Assembly (NCBI GenBank): GCA_028532855.1
Contig: JAQQAL010000007.1
Location: 1-64,000, forward strand
DNA: 64,000 bases
From: Candidatus Thalassospirochaeta sargassi
GTDB lineage: Bacteria > Spirochaetota > Spirochaetia > UBA9216
Direction: 5' to 3'
The notes below the pieces were generated by a model. It was not told the DNA's origin, did no database searches, and was given only the letters and a program-made list of their open reading frames with translations. Shown here in pieces: positions 1 to 8,629 of the stretch. The translations under genes and the position numbers were made by a program. Each line of letters opens with the position of its first letter. Position 1 is the first letter of the stretch.

Positions 1-186
1 TTCTGTTTCTGTTTCTGTTTCTGTTTCTGTTTCTGTTTCTGTTTCTGTTTCTGTTTCTGTTTCTGTTTCTGTTTCTGTTTCTGTTTCTGTTTCTGTTTCT
101 GTTTCTGTTTCTGTTTCTATTTCTGTTTCTATTTCTGTTTCTATTTCTGTTTCTATTTCTGTTTCTGTTTCTATTTCTGTTTCTAT
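1..186. repeat. Hexanucleotide tandem repeat, 31 units
   Basis: Thirty-one consecutive 6-base units run from the left edge; the array may continue beyond it. Units are TTCTGT with interspersed TTCTAT variants, the variants gathered at the inner end (from about position 115). On the minus strand the units read ACAGAA or ATAGAA, which in the open frame gives Thr-Glu or Ile-Glu. A change by whole units would alter length but not frame. Confidence 0.97.
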
Positions 187-347
187 TTCAGGTTGTTCAC
201 CAGAACCTGGTAATAATTTAGATAAGTCTATAATGTCTGAATCAGGTACGGATTCTTCGGCGGGTGGATTATCTAAAGTTTTTTTTTTGTGTCTTCTATC
301 TGGAGGGCCCTCGATAGAAGGCCTCCATTAAAATTTGCATTACTCAT
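1..347 (-). CDS. Acidic Thr-Glu repeat protein, partial, apparent -1 frameshift at an A10 tract
   Basis: An ATG at 345-347 overlaps the stop codon of the upstream acidic protein (TAATG). Its frame runs only 24 codons to a TAG just after an A10 tract (279-288). The -1 frame, entered if one A is re-read or added, then stays open to the window edge: a short stretch ending in PGSGEQPE, followed by a long Ile-Glu/Thr-Glu repeat. I find no ATG, GTG or TTG in that second frame upstream of the tract, so a shift at A10, a sequencing error, or decay of the gene are the ways to explain it. The protein continues off the left edge. Function unknown; the composition is as acidic as that of its neighbour. 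Confidence 0.5.
293..320. repeat. Inverted repeat before the A10 tract
   Basis: A perfect 8-base inverted repeat (CTTCTATC at 293-300, GATAGAAG at 313-320) encloses a self-complementary GAGGGCCCTC core. In minus-strand mRNA the hairpin lies 5' of the A10 tract and inside the short reading frame. It is not a normal terminator: on the minus strand it is followed by A residues, and on the plus strand the T tract lies before it. Confidence 0.6.
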
Positions 348-2929
348 TACTGATTTAACCCCAATTCATCGAATAATTTTTTATATACATCGAAATGTTC
401 GGATTTCGCGAATTCCTCAATCTTATCATTAGGAAGAGATTCAAGAAGGTGATCCATATAGGATAATACGGATTTAATCTCAGTTTTCAAACCATCGGGT
501 AGGTTAGAGAGCGCATCGTCATCGGATGATGTTCTTTCATTTTCAACCGATGAAACAGAATCATCAAGTGAAATAGATTCACCGTCAAGTTCAATTTCAT
601 TTGTCAGGTCAGAAAGATCATCTTCAATTGAAGGAGCGGGCTGTGAAACTCCTTCTTCTTCCACTGCAATATCATCAAGTGAAGCAGCGTCGAAGGTAAA
701 GTCATCATCAAGAGAAAGTTCATCCTCAGGAATTTCGAGACTCATACCGGAATCTAATGAAGGTGCATTATCAGCTGCTTCATCAAAGGTTACATCACTG
801 AAGGATACGTCATCCAGGGAAAGCTCTTCTTCATCAATCGAATCTTCAAAACCTTCGAGAGTTAGATCATCAGAGTTGAATCCTGCTGGCTCATTATCTG
901 CTATCACTTCAGAAGAATCTTCTTCCACAGCAGAATCCTGAGGAAGAAAATTTTCATCAAGAGAAAGTTCTTCTTCGAGGCTTAGATCTTCAAGATTGAG
1001 TTCTTCTTCTAACACTTCTTCATCTACTGCAATATTTTCAAGTACAGTATCTTCCTCGCCGGCTTCCTGTACTATAGAAACATCATCTATATCAAGTTCT
1101 TCATCAATAGGCTGGCCGTCAATGGTTACATCGTCAAGAACAAGTTCGTCCTCTACTGCGGTTTCTTCGTCGATACTGATGTCTTCAAGGCCAAGTTCGT
1201 CCTCTTCAGAAGGTTCTTCGTCGATACTGATGTCTTCAAGGACAAGTTCGTCCTCTACAGCGGTTTCTTCGTCGATACTGATGTCTTCAAGGACAAGTTC
1301 GTCCTCTTCAGAAGGTTCTTCGTCGATACTGATGTCTTCAAGGACAAGTTCGTCCTCTACTTCGGGGTCCTCTACAGCGGGTTCTTCGTCGATGCTGATG
1401 TCTTCAAGAACGAGTTCGTCCTCTTCAGAAGGTTTTTCGTCGATACTGATGTCTTCAAGAACGAGTTCGTCCTCTTCAGAAGGTTTTTCGTCGATACTGA
1501 TGTCTTCAAGAACGAGTTCGTCCTCTTCAGAAGGTTCTTCGTCGATATTGATGTCTTCAAGGACAAGTTCGTCCTCTACAGCGGGGTCCTCTAAAGCGGT
1601 TTCTTCGTCGATACTGATGTCTTCAAGAACGAGTTCGTCCTCTTCAGAAGGTTCTTCGTCGATACTGATGTCATCAAGGACAAGTTCGTCCTCTACTTCG
1701 GGGTCCTCTACAGCGGGTTCTTCGTCGATGCTGATGTCTTCAAGAACAAGTTCGTCCTCTACAGCGGGGGCCTCTAAAGCGGTTTCTTCGTCGATACTGA
1801 TGTCCTCAAGGACAAGTTCGTCCTCTACAGCGGGTTCCTCTACATCAGTATCTTCCTTGTTAAAACCGGAAAGTAGTTCTTCTGTGTCGTTCTGGTTGAA
1901 ATCTTCAGTCAAAGAATCATCATTGAGGAGGGCTTCAACATCGCTGTCGGTTATTTCTTCTGATGCAAAGGGTTCTTCAGGCTCGGCATCTTCGAAATCA
2001 AGATCAATTAATGAAGTTTCTTCAGTGTTCTCTTCGAACCCGGCTAAAGTATCTTCTTCAGGGGCTTCAGAAACCATTCCGCTTTCTTCGGTTATGTCAG
2101 CTGTGTTGAGAATGTTGTCAAGTTCATCTCCTGTGAGGGCAATGGTTTCATCCTCATCATCTTCAAAAAAGCCTGTAGAATCGTCGGTCGCAGATTCTTC
2201 TGATACAGGCGCTGCTGTTTTAATGGTCGAAAGTTCATTTTTCAGATCAGAAAGATCATGTTTTATGGAAAGAAGTTCCTCTTCAATTTTTAAAAGTATC
2301 GATTTTGAAGAATCGCTTTCAAGATCATTTTCAGAAACTGTACTGGTAAATGATTCTACATTTTCAGAGATGTTGCTCTCAACATCAGCTAAATCAGCTT
2401 CAAGTGCGTCTAAATCATTAAATTCAGGTTCTTTGACAATATCGATTTTATCGTCTACAGGTTCTTCATCAAAATCTATATCGGGTAGGTGAGAACCGTC
2501 ATCAAGTGAAATGTCTTCAAATGATTCTTCATCAATAATTGTGGATTCTGATTCTGCCTCGGGGAGACTGGTATCTTCAAAATCTTCGAGGATGAAATCT
2601 TCACGAAGTTCTTCAGACTCGATCCTATCAGCGTCAGAAATTTTCTCCGAATACTCTTCTGATTCTGATTCCTCAAGTGAACCAAGAAGTTCTTCTTCTT
2701 CTTCAGTCAGGAGTTCATTTTCATCCGAATCAAAGTCGTCTTCTATATCGAGATCTTCAAGTGCAAACTCTTCATCTCTATTCTCTGCGTCTGTGATGTC
2801 TTCTGGTCCAGTCTTTACCCAGACACCGTATTTTTCAAGATCACTATCACTCTCTTTGGGATCTATAGTTGTATTAAAATCATCGTCAAGCTCATCAATA
2901 GATAGATCAATATCATCAAAAGCGGCCAT
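347..2929 (-). CDS. Very acidic repeat-containing protein, function unknown
   Basis: An 860-residue protein dominated by Asp, Glu, Ser and Leu, with no signal peptide and no transmembrane segment, so probably cytoplasmic. Residues about 360-600 are a degenerate tandem repeat of the type EDELVLEDISIDEE, in units of roughly 13-23 residues, with linkers alternating between AVED, PSEE and PEVED forms. A coiled-coil-like stretch lies near residues 210-240 (LLKIEEELLSIKHDLSDL). The last 55 residues differ in style and look folded (helical, containing SLPNDKIEEFAKSEHFDVYK), so they may be the conserved functional part. The start is supported by GGAGTG just upstream. The next frame begins at its stop codon. 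The Ser-rich open frame on the other strand is an artefact of this composition. Confidence 0.85.
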   Translation of the reverse strand: MAAFDDIDLSIDELDDDFNTTIDPKESDSDLEKYGVWVKTGPEDITDAENRDEEFALEDLDIEDDFDSDENELLTEEEEELLGSLEESESEEYSEKISDADRIESEELREDFILEDFEDTSLPEAESESTIIDEESFEDISLDDGSHLPDIDFDEEPVDDKIDIVKEPEFNDLDALEADLADVESNISENVESFTSTVSENDLESDSSKSILLKIEEELLSIKHDLSDLKNELSTIKTAAPVSEESATDDSTGFFEDDEDETIALTGDELDNILNTADITEESGMVSEAPEEDTLAGFEENTEETSLIDLDFEDAEPEEPFASEEITDSDVEALLNDDSLTEDFNQNDTEELLSGFNKEDTDVEEPAVEDELVLEDISIDEETALEAPAVEDELVLEDISIDEEPAVEDPEVEDELVLDDISIDEEPSEEDELVLEDISIDEETALEDPAVEDELVLEDINIDEEPSEEDELVLEDISIDEKPSEEDELVLEDISIDEKPSEEDELVLEDISIDEEPAVEDPEVEDELVLEDISIDEEPSEEDELVLEDISIDEETAVEDELVLEDISIDEEPSEEDELGLEDISIDEETAVEDELVLDDVTIDGQPIDEELDIDDVSIVQEAGEEDTVLENIAVDEEVLEEELNLEDLSLEEELSLDENFLPQDSAVEEDSSEVIADNEPAGFNSDDLTLEGFEDSIDEEELSLDDVSFSDVTFDEAADNAPSLDSGMSLEIPEDELSLDDDFTFDAASLDDIAVEEEGVSQPAPSIEDDLSDLTNEIELDGESISLDDSVSSVENERTSSDDDALSNLPDGLKTEIKSVLSYMDHLLESLPNDKIEEFAKSEHFDVYKKLFDELGLNQ
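1131..1848 (-). repeat. In-frame tandem repeats inside the acidic protein gene
   Basis: About 15 imperfect units share the core GTCGATACTGATGTCTTCAA plus a GACAAGTTCGTCCTC or GAACGAGTTCGTCCTC block. Unit length varies in multiples of three (the PSEE type is 51 bases), so gain or loss keeps the frame. Adjacent copies are nearly identical (for example 1432-1530), which points to recent unequal recombination or slippage. Confidence 0.9.
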
Positions 2930-3072
2930 TATTCACTCCTGCATAAAAAACACTGCTCATATTATCGGCAGTAACGCTTTATTAATGAATTATAATCCAA
3001 TTATATCAGAATAGAAAGTTACTTTCATTATAAAGACTTAAGAAAGAGACAAAAACAGCCGTTATAGCAATT

Positions 3073-3501
3073 ATGAAAGGAAGAATTAGATTCATTGTTT
3101 CTGCTTACATTGTTATTATAAGTCTGATTATTTTTAACCTTTTCACCAGCACTGACGGAATACTTTCATACGTCGAATTAAGTGAATATAAAGCTGCTTT
3201 AGAACAGAATATTTCTGAATTAGGCAGCATAAACAACAGCCTCGTCAAGGACTCCGATAAATTAATTAAACAGCCGGATGAGATTAAAATCCAGGCGCGA
3301 GAATTGGGATGGGTAGAGCCGCGAGAGGGTATTATTGTTGTTAAGGGCTGGCGTTATGATAAATCCGGCTATTCGATGGGGCGTCTCTTAAGTAGAGAAC
3401 GCACAGGTAATATAGAGAATTACAGTAATCTGATTATATCAGTTTTAATAGGATTGTCTTTTTATATTCTGACAGGGTTTTTTAGAAAACAGGAAATATA
3501 A
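3073..3501 (+). CDS. FtsB/DivIC-like septum formation initiator protein
   Basis: A 142-residue protein with an N-terminal transmembrane segment (about residues 7-25), a helical heptad-like region (30-65), a short domain around residues 70-95 resembling the DivIC/FtsB tail (QARELGWVEPREGIIVVKGW), and a second hydrophobic segment (about 117-137). FtsB/DivIC proteins are bitopic divisome scaffolds that pair with FtsL and FtsQ. The second C-terminal membrane segment is unusual for the family, which normally has one. The gene stands alone, divergent from the acidic repeat gene and convergent with the DUF1015 gene. Confidence 0.6.
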   Translation: MKGRIRFIVSAYIVIISLIIFNLFTSTDGILSYVELSEYKAALEQNISELGSINNSLVKDSDKLIKQPDEIKIQARELGWVEPREGIIVVKGWRYDKSGYSMGRLLSRERTGNIENYSNLIISVLIGLSFYILTGFFRKQEI

Positions 3502-3582
3502 AAAAACTAAAAAAAATTCAAATTAATTGGAAATTCACTGCTTAATAGCCTAAACTGAAAGTAAGGCAACACTTTCTCCTGT

Positions 3583-3626
3583 GAACGTGGAAGTCCGTGA
3601 GTAAGCACGATTAAGCTTCCACGTTC
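3583..3626. terminator. Hairpin between convergent genes
   Basis: A perfect 11-bp inverted repeat (GAACGTGGAAG at 3583-3593, CTTCCACGTTC at 3616-3626) with a small inner stem (CGTG/CACG). It sits between two convergent genes and probably ends or stabilises transcripts from both sides. The plus-strand flank is T-rich only some bases further on (3637-3653), so it is not a textbook rho-independent terminator. Confidence 0.5.
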
Positions 3627-3639
3627 GCATCTAATTTAC

Positions 3640-4974
3640 CTATTTTATTTTTCTTGCTTCAACGTAGAATCTTTTTTCAAAAGCCTCACCCATTGAAAAA
3701 GTCTTTCTGGGAAAGGCTCCGTCGTCAATCACAGTCTGAAAGAAGGTGTTTTTGGCTATCGCCGGTAAGAACAATCCGATATTAGATGGTTTTCGGCCTA
3801 GTTCATCGGTTACATCAACACCATGAATGTAATCAACACTTGAAGCAGGGTTTTCCGACAGATATTCGTCTATAAAATTCTGAAATGTTCCGGCAGCTAT
3901 GGATGTGTCGGGGCTTAAGGATTCAATTATCCCGTAGCCGTTAGCTGTAGAGTATCCACAGGTCTGAAGCTCAGGTGATGAATCTGTTATTTTCATTACC
4001 TCATCAAGACTTTCTTTTTCGGTTATCCGGAATTTTCCGGAAACCTCGGCTTTATTCAGGAAATCAGCAGGACTGCAGTTGAATACAGCACGATGTATTG
4101 CTTCGAATTGAATGCCTTCAGAATAAATATTTACAAGTTCAACAAGTGCCCAGCGTGAAGGATGAGTCATGAGTTCAGCAGAGTCTACATTCTCTTTTTT
4201 GTAGTTTTCCCATATTGTTTTTGCTGTGGCAAGAGAATGATTTCCGTCGCCCATTGCAAATAGAAATGCATTATCGCTGTTGTATTTGGCCTTCATTGTT
4301 TCGGTGGAGCCGAGTATAGCAAGAGCTTCTGCAATTCGTGCAATATGCTTATCGGATTTGATTCGGTAACCGCTTAAATGTCCGCTTCCCATCATAAGTT
4401 CAAAATCGTAAACAGAATCAAGATTGTCGGTTTCTTCAATGAAAGGTTCAATCAAACTCATTTCTGGATCATCGATAAGAACCATTATATGAGGGAGCTC
4501 AAGCTCGGCATTTTCTCTGATCTTTACACGAGGAGGAATTCTTTCGATGATGGTTCCCTCGGTGGCACGCACAAGACTGGTAGAGTCTGAACTGAAATCG
4601 TACTGTTCCAGATCTATAGATGCAATTAGACCCCATCGGCTTGCTGAAACAGGAGTATCACGCTTGACCAGAATGAATCCCTCCTCAGGTTCAGAAAAAA
4701 CACCTGATTCGACGTAGTCGTGCATATTTCTGTTGATGGATTCTATCCGCTTTTCGGGATTATCCTCTTCAAGATAGCATTCGGGGTAGACGAGATTAAG
4801 AGTTGTCGGGGTGTCCTCAGTGAACTCAGCTACTTTTTCCCAATAATCCTGCTGTGAACTGTACTGATCGCATGCTATTACAGCCCATTTATCCATAATG
4901 TTTTGTTCGGCGGGCAGAAGGATTTCAGGAACCTTTATACCCAGTTTACCAAGAATTTCTATGCTGTTTTTCAT
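3640..4974 (-). CDS. DUF1015 family protein
   Basis: 444 residues, the usual length for DUF1015 (bacterial proteins of unproven function, often found near serine biosynthesis genes). Family-typical stretches include DKWAVIACDQYSSQQDYW near the N terminus, FAMGDGNHSLATAK in the middle and YIHGVDVTDELG toward the C terminus. The GDGNHS segment is conserved in the family and looks like an active-site loop. No signal peptide, so cytoplasmic. It is a single-gene unit, divergent from the gene at 5050. In this window serC lies about 14 kb away rather than adjacent. The biochemical role cannot be stated. Confidence 0.85.
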   Translation of the reverse strand: MKNSIEILGKLGIKVPEILLPAEQNIMDKWAVIACDQYSSQQDYWEKVAEFTEDTPTTLNLVYPECYLEEDNPEKRIESINRNMHDYVESGVFSEPEEGFILVKRDTPVSASRWGLIASIDLEQYDFSSDSTSLVRATEGTIIERIPPRVKIRENAELELPHIMVLIDDPEMSLIEPFIEETDNLDSVYDFELMMGSGHLSGYRIKSDKHIARIAEALAILGSTETMKAKYNSDNAFLFAMGDGNHSLATAKTIWENYKKENVDSAELMTHPSRWALVELVNIYSEGIQFEAIHRAVFNCSPADFLNKAEVSGKFRITEKESLDEVMKITDSSPELQTCGYSTANGYGIIESLSPDTSIAAGTFQNFIDEYLSENPASSVDYIHGVDVTDELGRKPSNIGLFLPAIAKNTFFQTVIDDGAFPRKTFSMGEAFEKRFYVEARKIK

Positions 4975-5049
4975 GCCTACATTCTAATGAATTAAAGATT
5001 TCTTGAATAGCTCCTTTACAGCCCGAAAACCATCTGATACTTTTAATCT

Positions 5050-5922
5050 GTGCCTAAATCAACAGTCTCTATATTTCTGGATCACCTTCCACCTACAGCG
5101 GAGCGGCTTTGCGCATTACCTATCGAAGCAGCCGGTAAAGATTTTGAGGGTTTGGAGCTGAAGCTTATTGATAATTTTCCATGGGATTTTGAGTGCAGAA
5201 TGAAGAGCTGCACAAGTTATGACGAAATTGCGATAGGATTTGTGTCTGAACAGTGTAAAGCACTTGGTCTTAATCTATATTTGAGGTTTCCTTGTGAGGA
5301 TGACTTCGCCAGAATCCTGCGACTTCGAGGATACCGGAAATTTATAAAAAGGGATAGTGGGAAGATAATAATCGACAGCGAAGCGGTTGGATTTAAGCAC
5401 CTGATTGAATCCGTTGCCGAAGATGCAGCGGCTCTGCTGCCGTCATTGAAATTCTTCACGTTTCCACCTGTGACGGCAGAAAGCGGATATACAGAAATTG
5501 TTTCCGATATACTTATAAATGCCGGCTATAAAACTGCTGCGGGCTGCTGTGAGGCTGATTGGCTGTCGGCTGATGAGTTTCTATGCGGTGCAGATTCAAT
5601 TGTTGTTGCAGAATATAGAAGTCTGAAGGATTCGTATCAAGACTACTGTATTGCTTGTGAGGAGTTGAGACTTTCTATTATAATGTCTCAGCTTTCAAGT
5701 ATGCCTCCGGCGGCCGGTCGAAAAACTCCCGGGCGTCTGGTTAATGATCTGCACATCAACAGAAAGGCCTTTGACAATAACTCCGCAACCTTCAGGAAGA
5801 TTGCCGCAGGAAGGATTGAACCGGACTGGCTTGATTTAATGTTGCGCGCTATGAAGCTCGCCGCTGATGAACTGCTTCACAGCCTTGAAGACAGGGCAAG
5901 ACAGAGTGGCCTGCTTAATTGA
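5050..5922 (+). CDS. Hypothetical protein upstream of ilvD
   Basis: 290 residues from a GTG start (no strong ribosome binding site). I do not recognise it. It has no signal peptide or membrane segment. Several cysteines occur in the middle (AAGCCEADW, YCIACEELR), which could bind a metal or be structural. The C-terminal 60 residues are helical and basic (NRKAFDNNSATFRKIAAGR). It lies 73 bases before the ilvD start on the same strand, so co-transcription is possible, but a promoter-like sequence sits between them. Confidence 0.65.
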   Translation: MPKSTVSIFLDHLPPTAERLCALPIEAAGKDFEGLELKLIDNFPWDFECRMKSCTSYDEIAIGFVSEQCKALGLNLYLRFPCEDDFARILRLRGYRKFIKRDSGKIIIDSEAVGFKHLIESVAEDAAALLPSLKFFTFPPVTAESGYTEIVSDILINAGYKTAAGCCEADWLSADEFLCGADSIVVAEYRSLKDSYQDYCIACEELRLSIIMSQLSSMPPAAGRKTPGRLVNDLHINRKAFDNNSATFRKIAAGRIEPDWLDLMLRAMKLAADELLHSLEDRARQSGLLN

Positions 5923-5941
5923 TACTTAAGTAATTGAAGTA

Positions 5942-5970
5942 TTGCTGAATCTGATAAAAAACGCTATTCT
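5942..5970 (+). promoter_or_regulatory. Possible ilvD promoter
   Basis: TTGCTG (5942-5947), a 17-base spacer, then TATTCT (5965-5970). The predicted start is about 20 bases before the ilvD ATG, leaving room for the AAGGAG at 5983-5988. No leader peptide or attenuator is visible. Confidence 0.4.
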
Positions 5971-5995
5971 TTATTTGATATCAAGGAGTAATTTT

Positions 5996-7831
5996 ATGAG
6001 TATACCTTTAAGAAGTAACGATACAACACAGGGCAGACGAATGGCAGGTGCGCGCAGTCTGTGGCGTGCAAACGGAATGAAACCCGAGCATTTTGGAAAA
6101 CCGGTGATAGGTATCGCCAATTCATTTACGCAGATGGTGCCAGGACATGTACACCTTCATGAAATCGGTCAGAAGGTCAAAAAACTAATTGAATCGAAGG
6201 GCTGCTTCGCGGCTGAGTTTAATACAATCGCAATTGACGACGGAATAGCCATGGGACATACCGGAATGCTGTATTCTCTACCGTCGCGTGAACTTATAGC
6301 GGACAGCGTTGAATATATGTGTAATGCGCATCGAATTGACGCCCTGGTCTGCATAAGCAATTGCGATAAGATTACCCCGGGTATGCTAATTGCTGCCATG
6401 AGACTGAATATTCCCGTTGTGTTTGTTTCAGGCGGGCCTATGGAAGCCGGTGATATCGCCGGCAAACCTGCTGATCTTGTTGATGTAATGGTAAAAGGCG
6501 GCGACGACAGTGTCAGCGACGCGGATCTTGCGGCATACGAAGAATCAGGCTGTCCCACATGCGGTTCATGTTCGGGAATGTTTACTGCAAACTCGATGAA
6601 CTGCCTTAATGAAGCGTTGGGTCTAGCCCTGCCTGGTAACGGTACGGTTGTAGCAACTCACAGTAACCGCTTAGGCTTGTTTGAGCGAGCAGCAGAGCTG
6701 ATAGTGGAGCTTGCAGACAGATATTACAATAAGGGTGACAAATCGGTCCTGCCTAGGAGTATTTGCACAAAGGCTGTTTTTGAGAATGCAATGTCGCTTG
6801 ATATAGCTATGGGCGGCTCGACTAATACAGTGCTCCATCTCCTGGCTATTGCCAATGAGGCTGGAGTTGATTTTACTGTTGAAGATATAGACAGGCTATC
6901 TAGAAAGGTTCCCTGCATTTCGAAGGTTGCACCGAATTCAAGCTATCACATTCAGGATGTTAACCGTGCCGGCGGTATTCTGGGTATTCTCGGTGAGCTT
7001 GACAGGGCCGGGCTTATTGATACAAGTGTAGGCCGTGTTGATTTCGGAAGCCTGAAAGATGCTCTGGATTATTATGATATTATGCGTCCCGGACATAGCG
7101 AAAAAGCTGATAATCTGTATAAGAGCGCGCCAGGTAATATAGGGCGTAACCTGGTGATGGGTTCTCAGTCATCATCCTACAAGGCTCTGGATGACGACAG
7201 GGCTGGTGGTTGTATAAGAAGTGCTGAAAACTGTTATTACCCCGATGGTGGACTTGCAGTACTTTTTGGAAACATTGCTGAAAAGGGCTGTATTGTCAAG
7301 ACTGCGGGTGTGGATTCTTCTATTTATCAATTTTCCGGTACCGCAAGGGTGTTTGAAAGCCAGGAAGAATCATGTGACGGTATTCTTGACGGTGAGGTTA
7401 ATGAGGGAGACGTTGTAATTATCCGTTATGAGGGCCCGAAGGGGGGGCCGGGAATGCAGGAGATGCTTTATCCTACTTCATATCTCAAGTCTAGAAAAAT
7501 CGATAAGCACTGTGCGCTTTTAACTGACGGCAGATTTTCAGGCGGCACGTCAGGTCTTTCAATTGGACATGTTTCACCGGAAGCGGCAGCCGGCGGGGCT
7601 ATTGCGCTTGTAGAAAGTGGAGATACAATTGAGATCGATATTCCCAACAGAATAATTAATCTGGCTGTCAGCGATGAAGTCCTTGCAAAACGAAGAGCTG
7701 CTGAAGAAGACAGAGGGAAAGATGCTTTTACGCCAAAAAAACGGGACCGGGTTATATCAACTGCTTTGAAGGCCTATAGTATATTTGCGACATCTGCTGA
7801 TAAGGGTGCTGTGAGGGTACTTCCTGAGTAG
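5996..7831 (+). CDS. ilvD: Dihydroxy-acid dehydratase
   Basis: 611 residues, close to the usual IlvD length. The enzyme dehydrates 2,3-dihydroxy-3-methylbutanoate and its ethyl homologue to the 2-oxo acids of the valine, isoleucine and leucine pathways, using an iron-sulfur cluster and Mg. Visible signatures: the N-terminal [32 protein letters not shown] and [20 protein letters not shown] with cluster cysteines, and [20 protein letters not shown] near the C terminus. The ATG at 5996 is chosen because an AAGGAG precedes it and the family begins here; an upstream in-frame start would add an 18-residue tail. No other branched-chain gene is present in the window. Confidence 0.97.
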   Translation: MSIPLRSNDTTQGRRMAGARSLWRANGMKPEHFGKPVIGIANSFTQMVPGHVHLHEIGQKVKKLIESKGCFAAEFNTIAIDDGIAMGHTGMLYSLPSRELIADSVEYMCNAHRIDALVCISNCDKITPGMLIAAMRLNIPVVFVSGGPMEAGDIAGKPADLVDVMVKGGDDSVSDADLAAYEESGCPTCGSCSGMFTANSMNCLNEALGLALPGNGTVVATHSNRLGLFERAAELIVELADRYYNKGDKSVLPRSICTKAVFENAMSLDIAMGGSTNTVLHLLAIANEAGVDFTVEDIDRLSRKVPCISKVAPNSSYHIQDVNRAGGILGILGELDRAGLIDTSVGRVDFGSLKDALDYYDIMRPGHSEKADNLYKSAPGNIGRNLVMGSQSSSYKALDDDRAGGCIRSAENCYYPDGGLAVLFGNIAEKGCIVKTAGVDSSIYQFSGTARVFESQEESCDGILDGEVNEGDVVIIRYEGPKGGPGMQEMLYPTSYLKSRKIDKHCALLTDGRFSGGTSGLSIGHVSPEAAAGGAIALVESGDTIEIDIPNRIINLAVSDEVLAKRRAAEEDRGKDAFTPKKRDRVISTALKAYSIFATSADKGAVRVLPE

Positions 7832-7855
7832 GGAGTTAAAAAGGGTAGGTCGGAA

Positions 7856-8002
7856 CTAAACGCAGACAAGGTTTCTGCGGTGTTCTTCAACCCTTCGTGC
7901 TGTAGTGAGGGTCCTGTAGAGTTCTTCGAGTTCTGCGGGATCCTTTTCTTTTTCAATGGTTTCTTCAAGAAACATTATAAGTTCAGTTATCGCATTGCCC
8001 AT
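7856..8002 (-). CDS. Small helical protein, 48 residues, unknown
   Basis: ATG at 8002 preceded by AGAAGGAGAG at good spacing, giving MGNAITELIMFLEETIEK and ending VEEHRRNLVCV. It is highly charged and predicted helical (EKEKDPAELEELYRTL), with no export signal. It is convergent with ilvD (25 bases apart) and divergent from the UPF0316 gene. The good ribosome binding site and codon pattern make it more credible than the other open frames here. Function unknown; it could be a small regulatory or structural partner. Confidence 0.6.
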   Translation of the reverse strand: MGNAITELIMFLEETIEKEKDPAELEELYRTLTTARRVEEHRRNLVCV

Positions 8003-8102
8003 TCGAATCTCTCCTTCTAAATTATTATCGGTTTGTACCTACATTTTTTTCAATAAATATGCTTCAATTATTGTGATTTTACTAAAATAAAGGGGAAAGC
8101 TC

Positions 8103-8621
8103 ATGGAAGCGCTGCTGATTTCAGGTGTAATCGTATTTTTGGGTCGTATTTTACAGGATATAGTATTCAATTTTAAAATAGAGATGTTCAACCGGGGTAA
8201 GCTTTCCGGTGTTTTCGGGATTAATTTTATTGAAAGTATTATCGGTATGACGGTTATTGCAATGGTTGTAGGATATATTGATGACGATCCCAGGCTTCTG
8301 CTGTTTCTTGGTTTAGGCTCGTCGGTTGGCGGTATGATTGTTATTCAGATACGAACTTTGATGAATCGGCGCCTTGAAGGGCAGCGCCGGTATTATGCCA
8401 GGGTTTCTTATGTGGGCAATGAGGATCTTGTGGAGATTCTCAAGAACGATGAGTTCATTTTTACCGTTGAAACCCGTGAATTTATTGATGGAATGAAGCG
8501 TACTATCATTGAAGGTTCACTTGAGAACAGGGCTCGTAAAGAATTGTTCAAAGAGCACTTAAAAGGGCGTCCGGATAAACTGGTTACTATAATTCCCGCT
8601 TCCGAGGTTTACTGGGTTTAG
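8103..8621 (+). CDS. UPF0316 / DUF2179 membrane protein
   Basis: 172 residues. Two or three hydrophobic segments (about residues 3-20, 38-60 and 65-85) are followed by a cytoplasmic DUF2179-type domain (from about 100: VSYVGNEDLVEILKNDEFIF ... ASEVYWV). The family is widespread in Firmicutes and spirochaetes; no reaction is established. The ribosome binding site AAGGGGAA sits 7 bases before the ATG. It is convergent with the U32 gene eight bases downstream, so transcription must end inside or between them. Confidence 0.8.
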   Translation: MEALLISGVIVFLGRILQDIVFNFKIEMFNRGKLSGVFGINFIESIIGMTVIAMVVGYIDDDPRLLLFLGLGSSVGGMIVIQIRTLMNRRLEGQRRYYARVSYVGNEDLVEILKNDEFIFTVETREFIDGMKRTIIEGSLENRARKELFKEHLKGRPDKLVTIIPASEVYWV

Positions 8622-8629
8622 GAAGTCCT

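Noticed and set aside
1-186. CRISPR array
   Set aside because: The repeats are direct 6-base units without spacers.
293-320. Terminator for the acidic gene
   Set aside because: The hairpin is not followed by T on either relevant strand; the T tract is on the wrong side.
996-2492. 498-residue Ser-rich open frame on the plus strand
   Set aside because: It is the reverse complement of Asp/Glu-rich codons (GAA, GAT and GAC read TTC, ATC, GTC; shifted frames give Ser runs). No ribosome binding site and no folded region.
2511-3014. 167-residue Ser-rich frame on the plus strand
   Set aside because: Same artefact of the acidic gene on the opposite strand.
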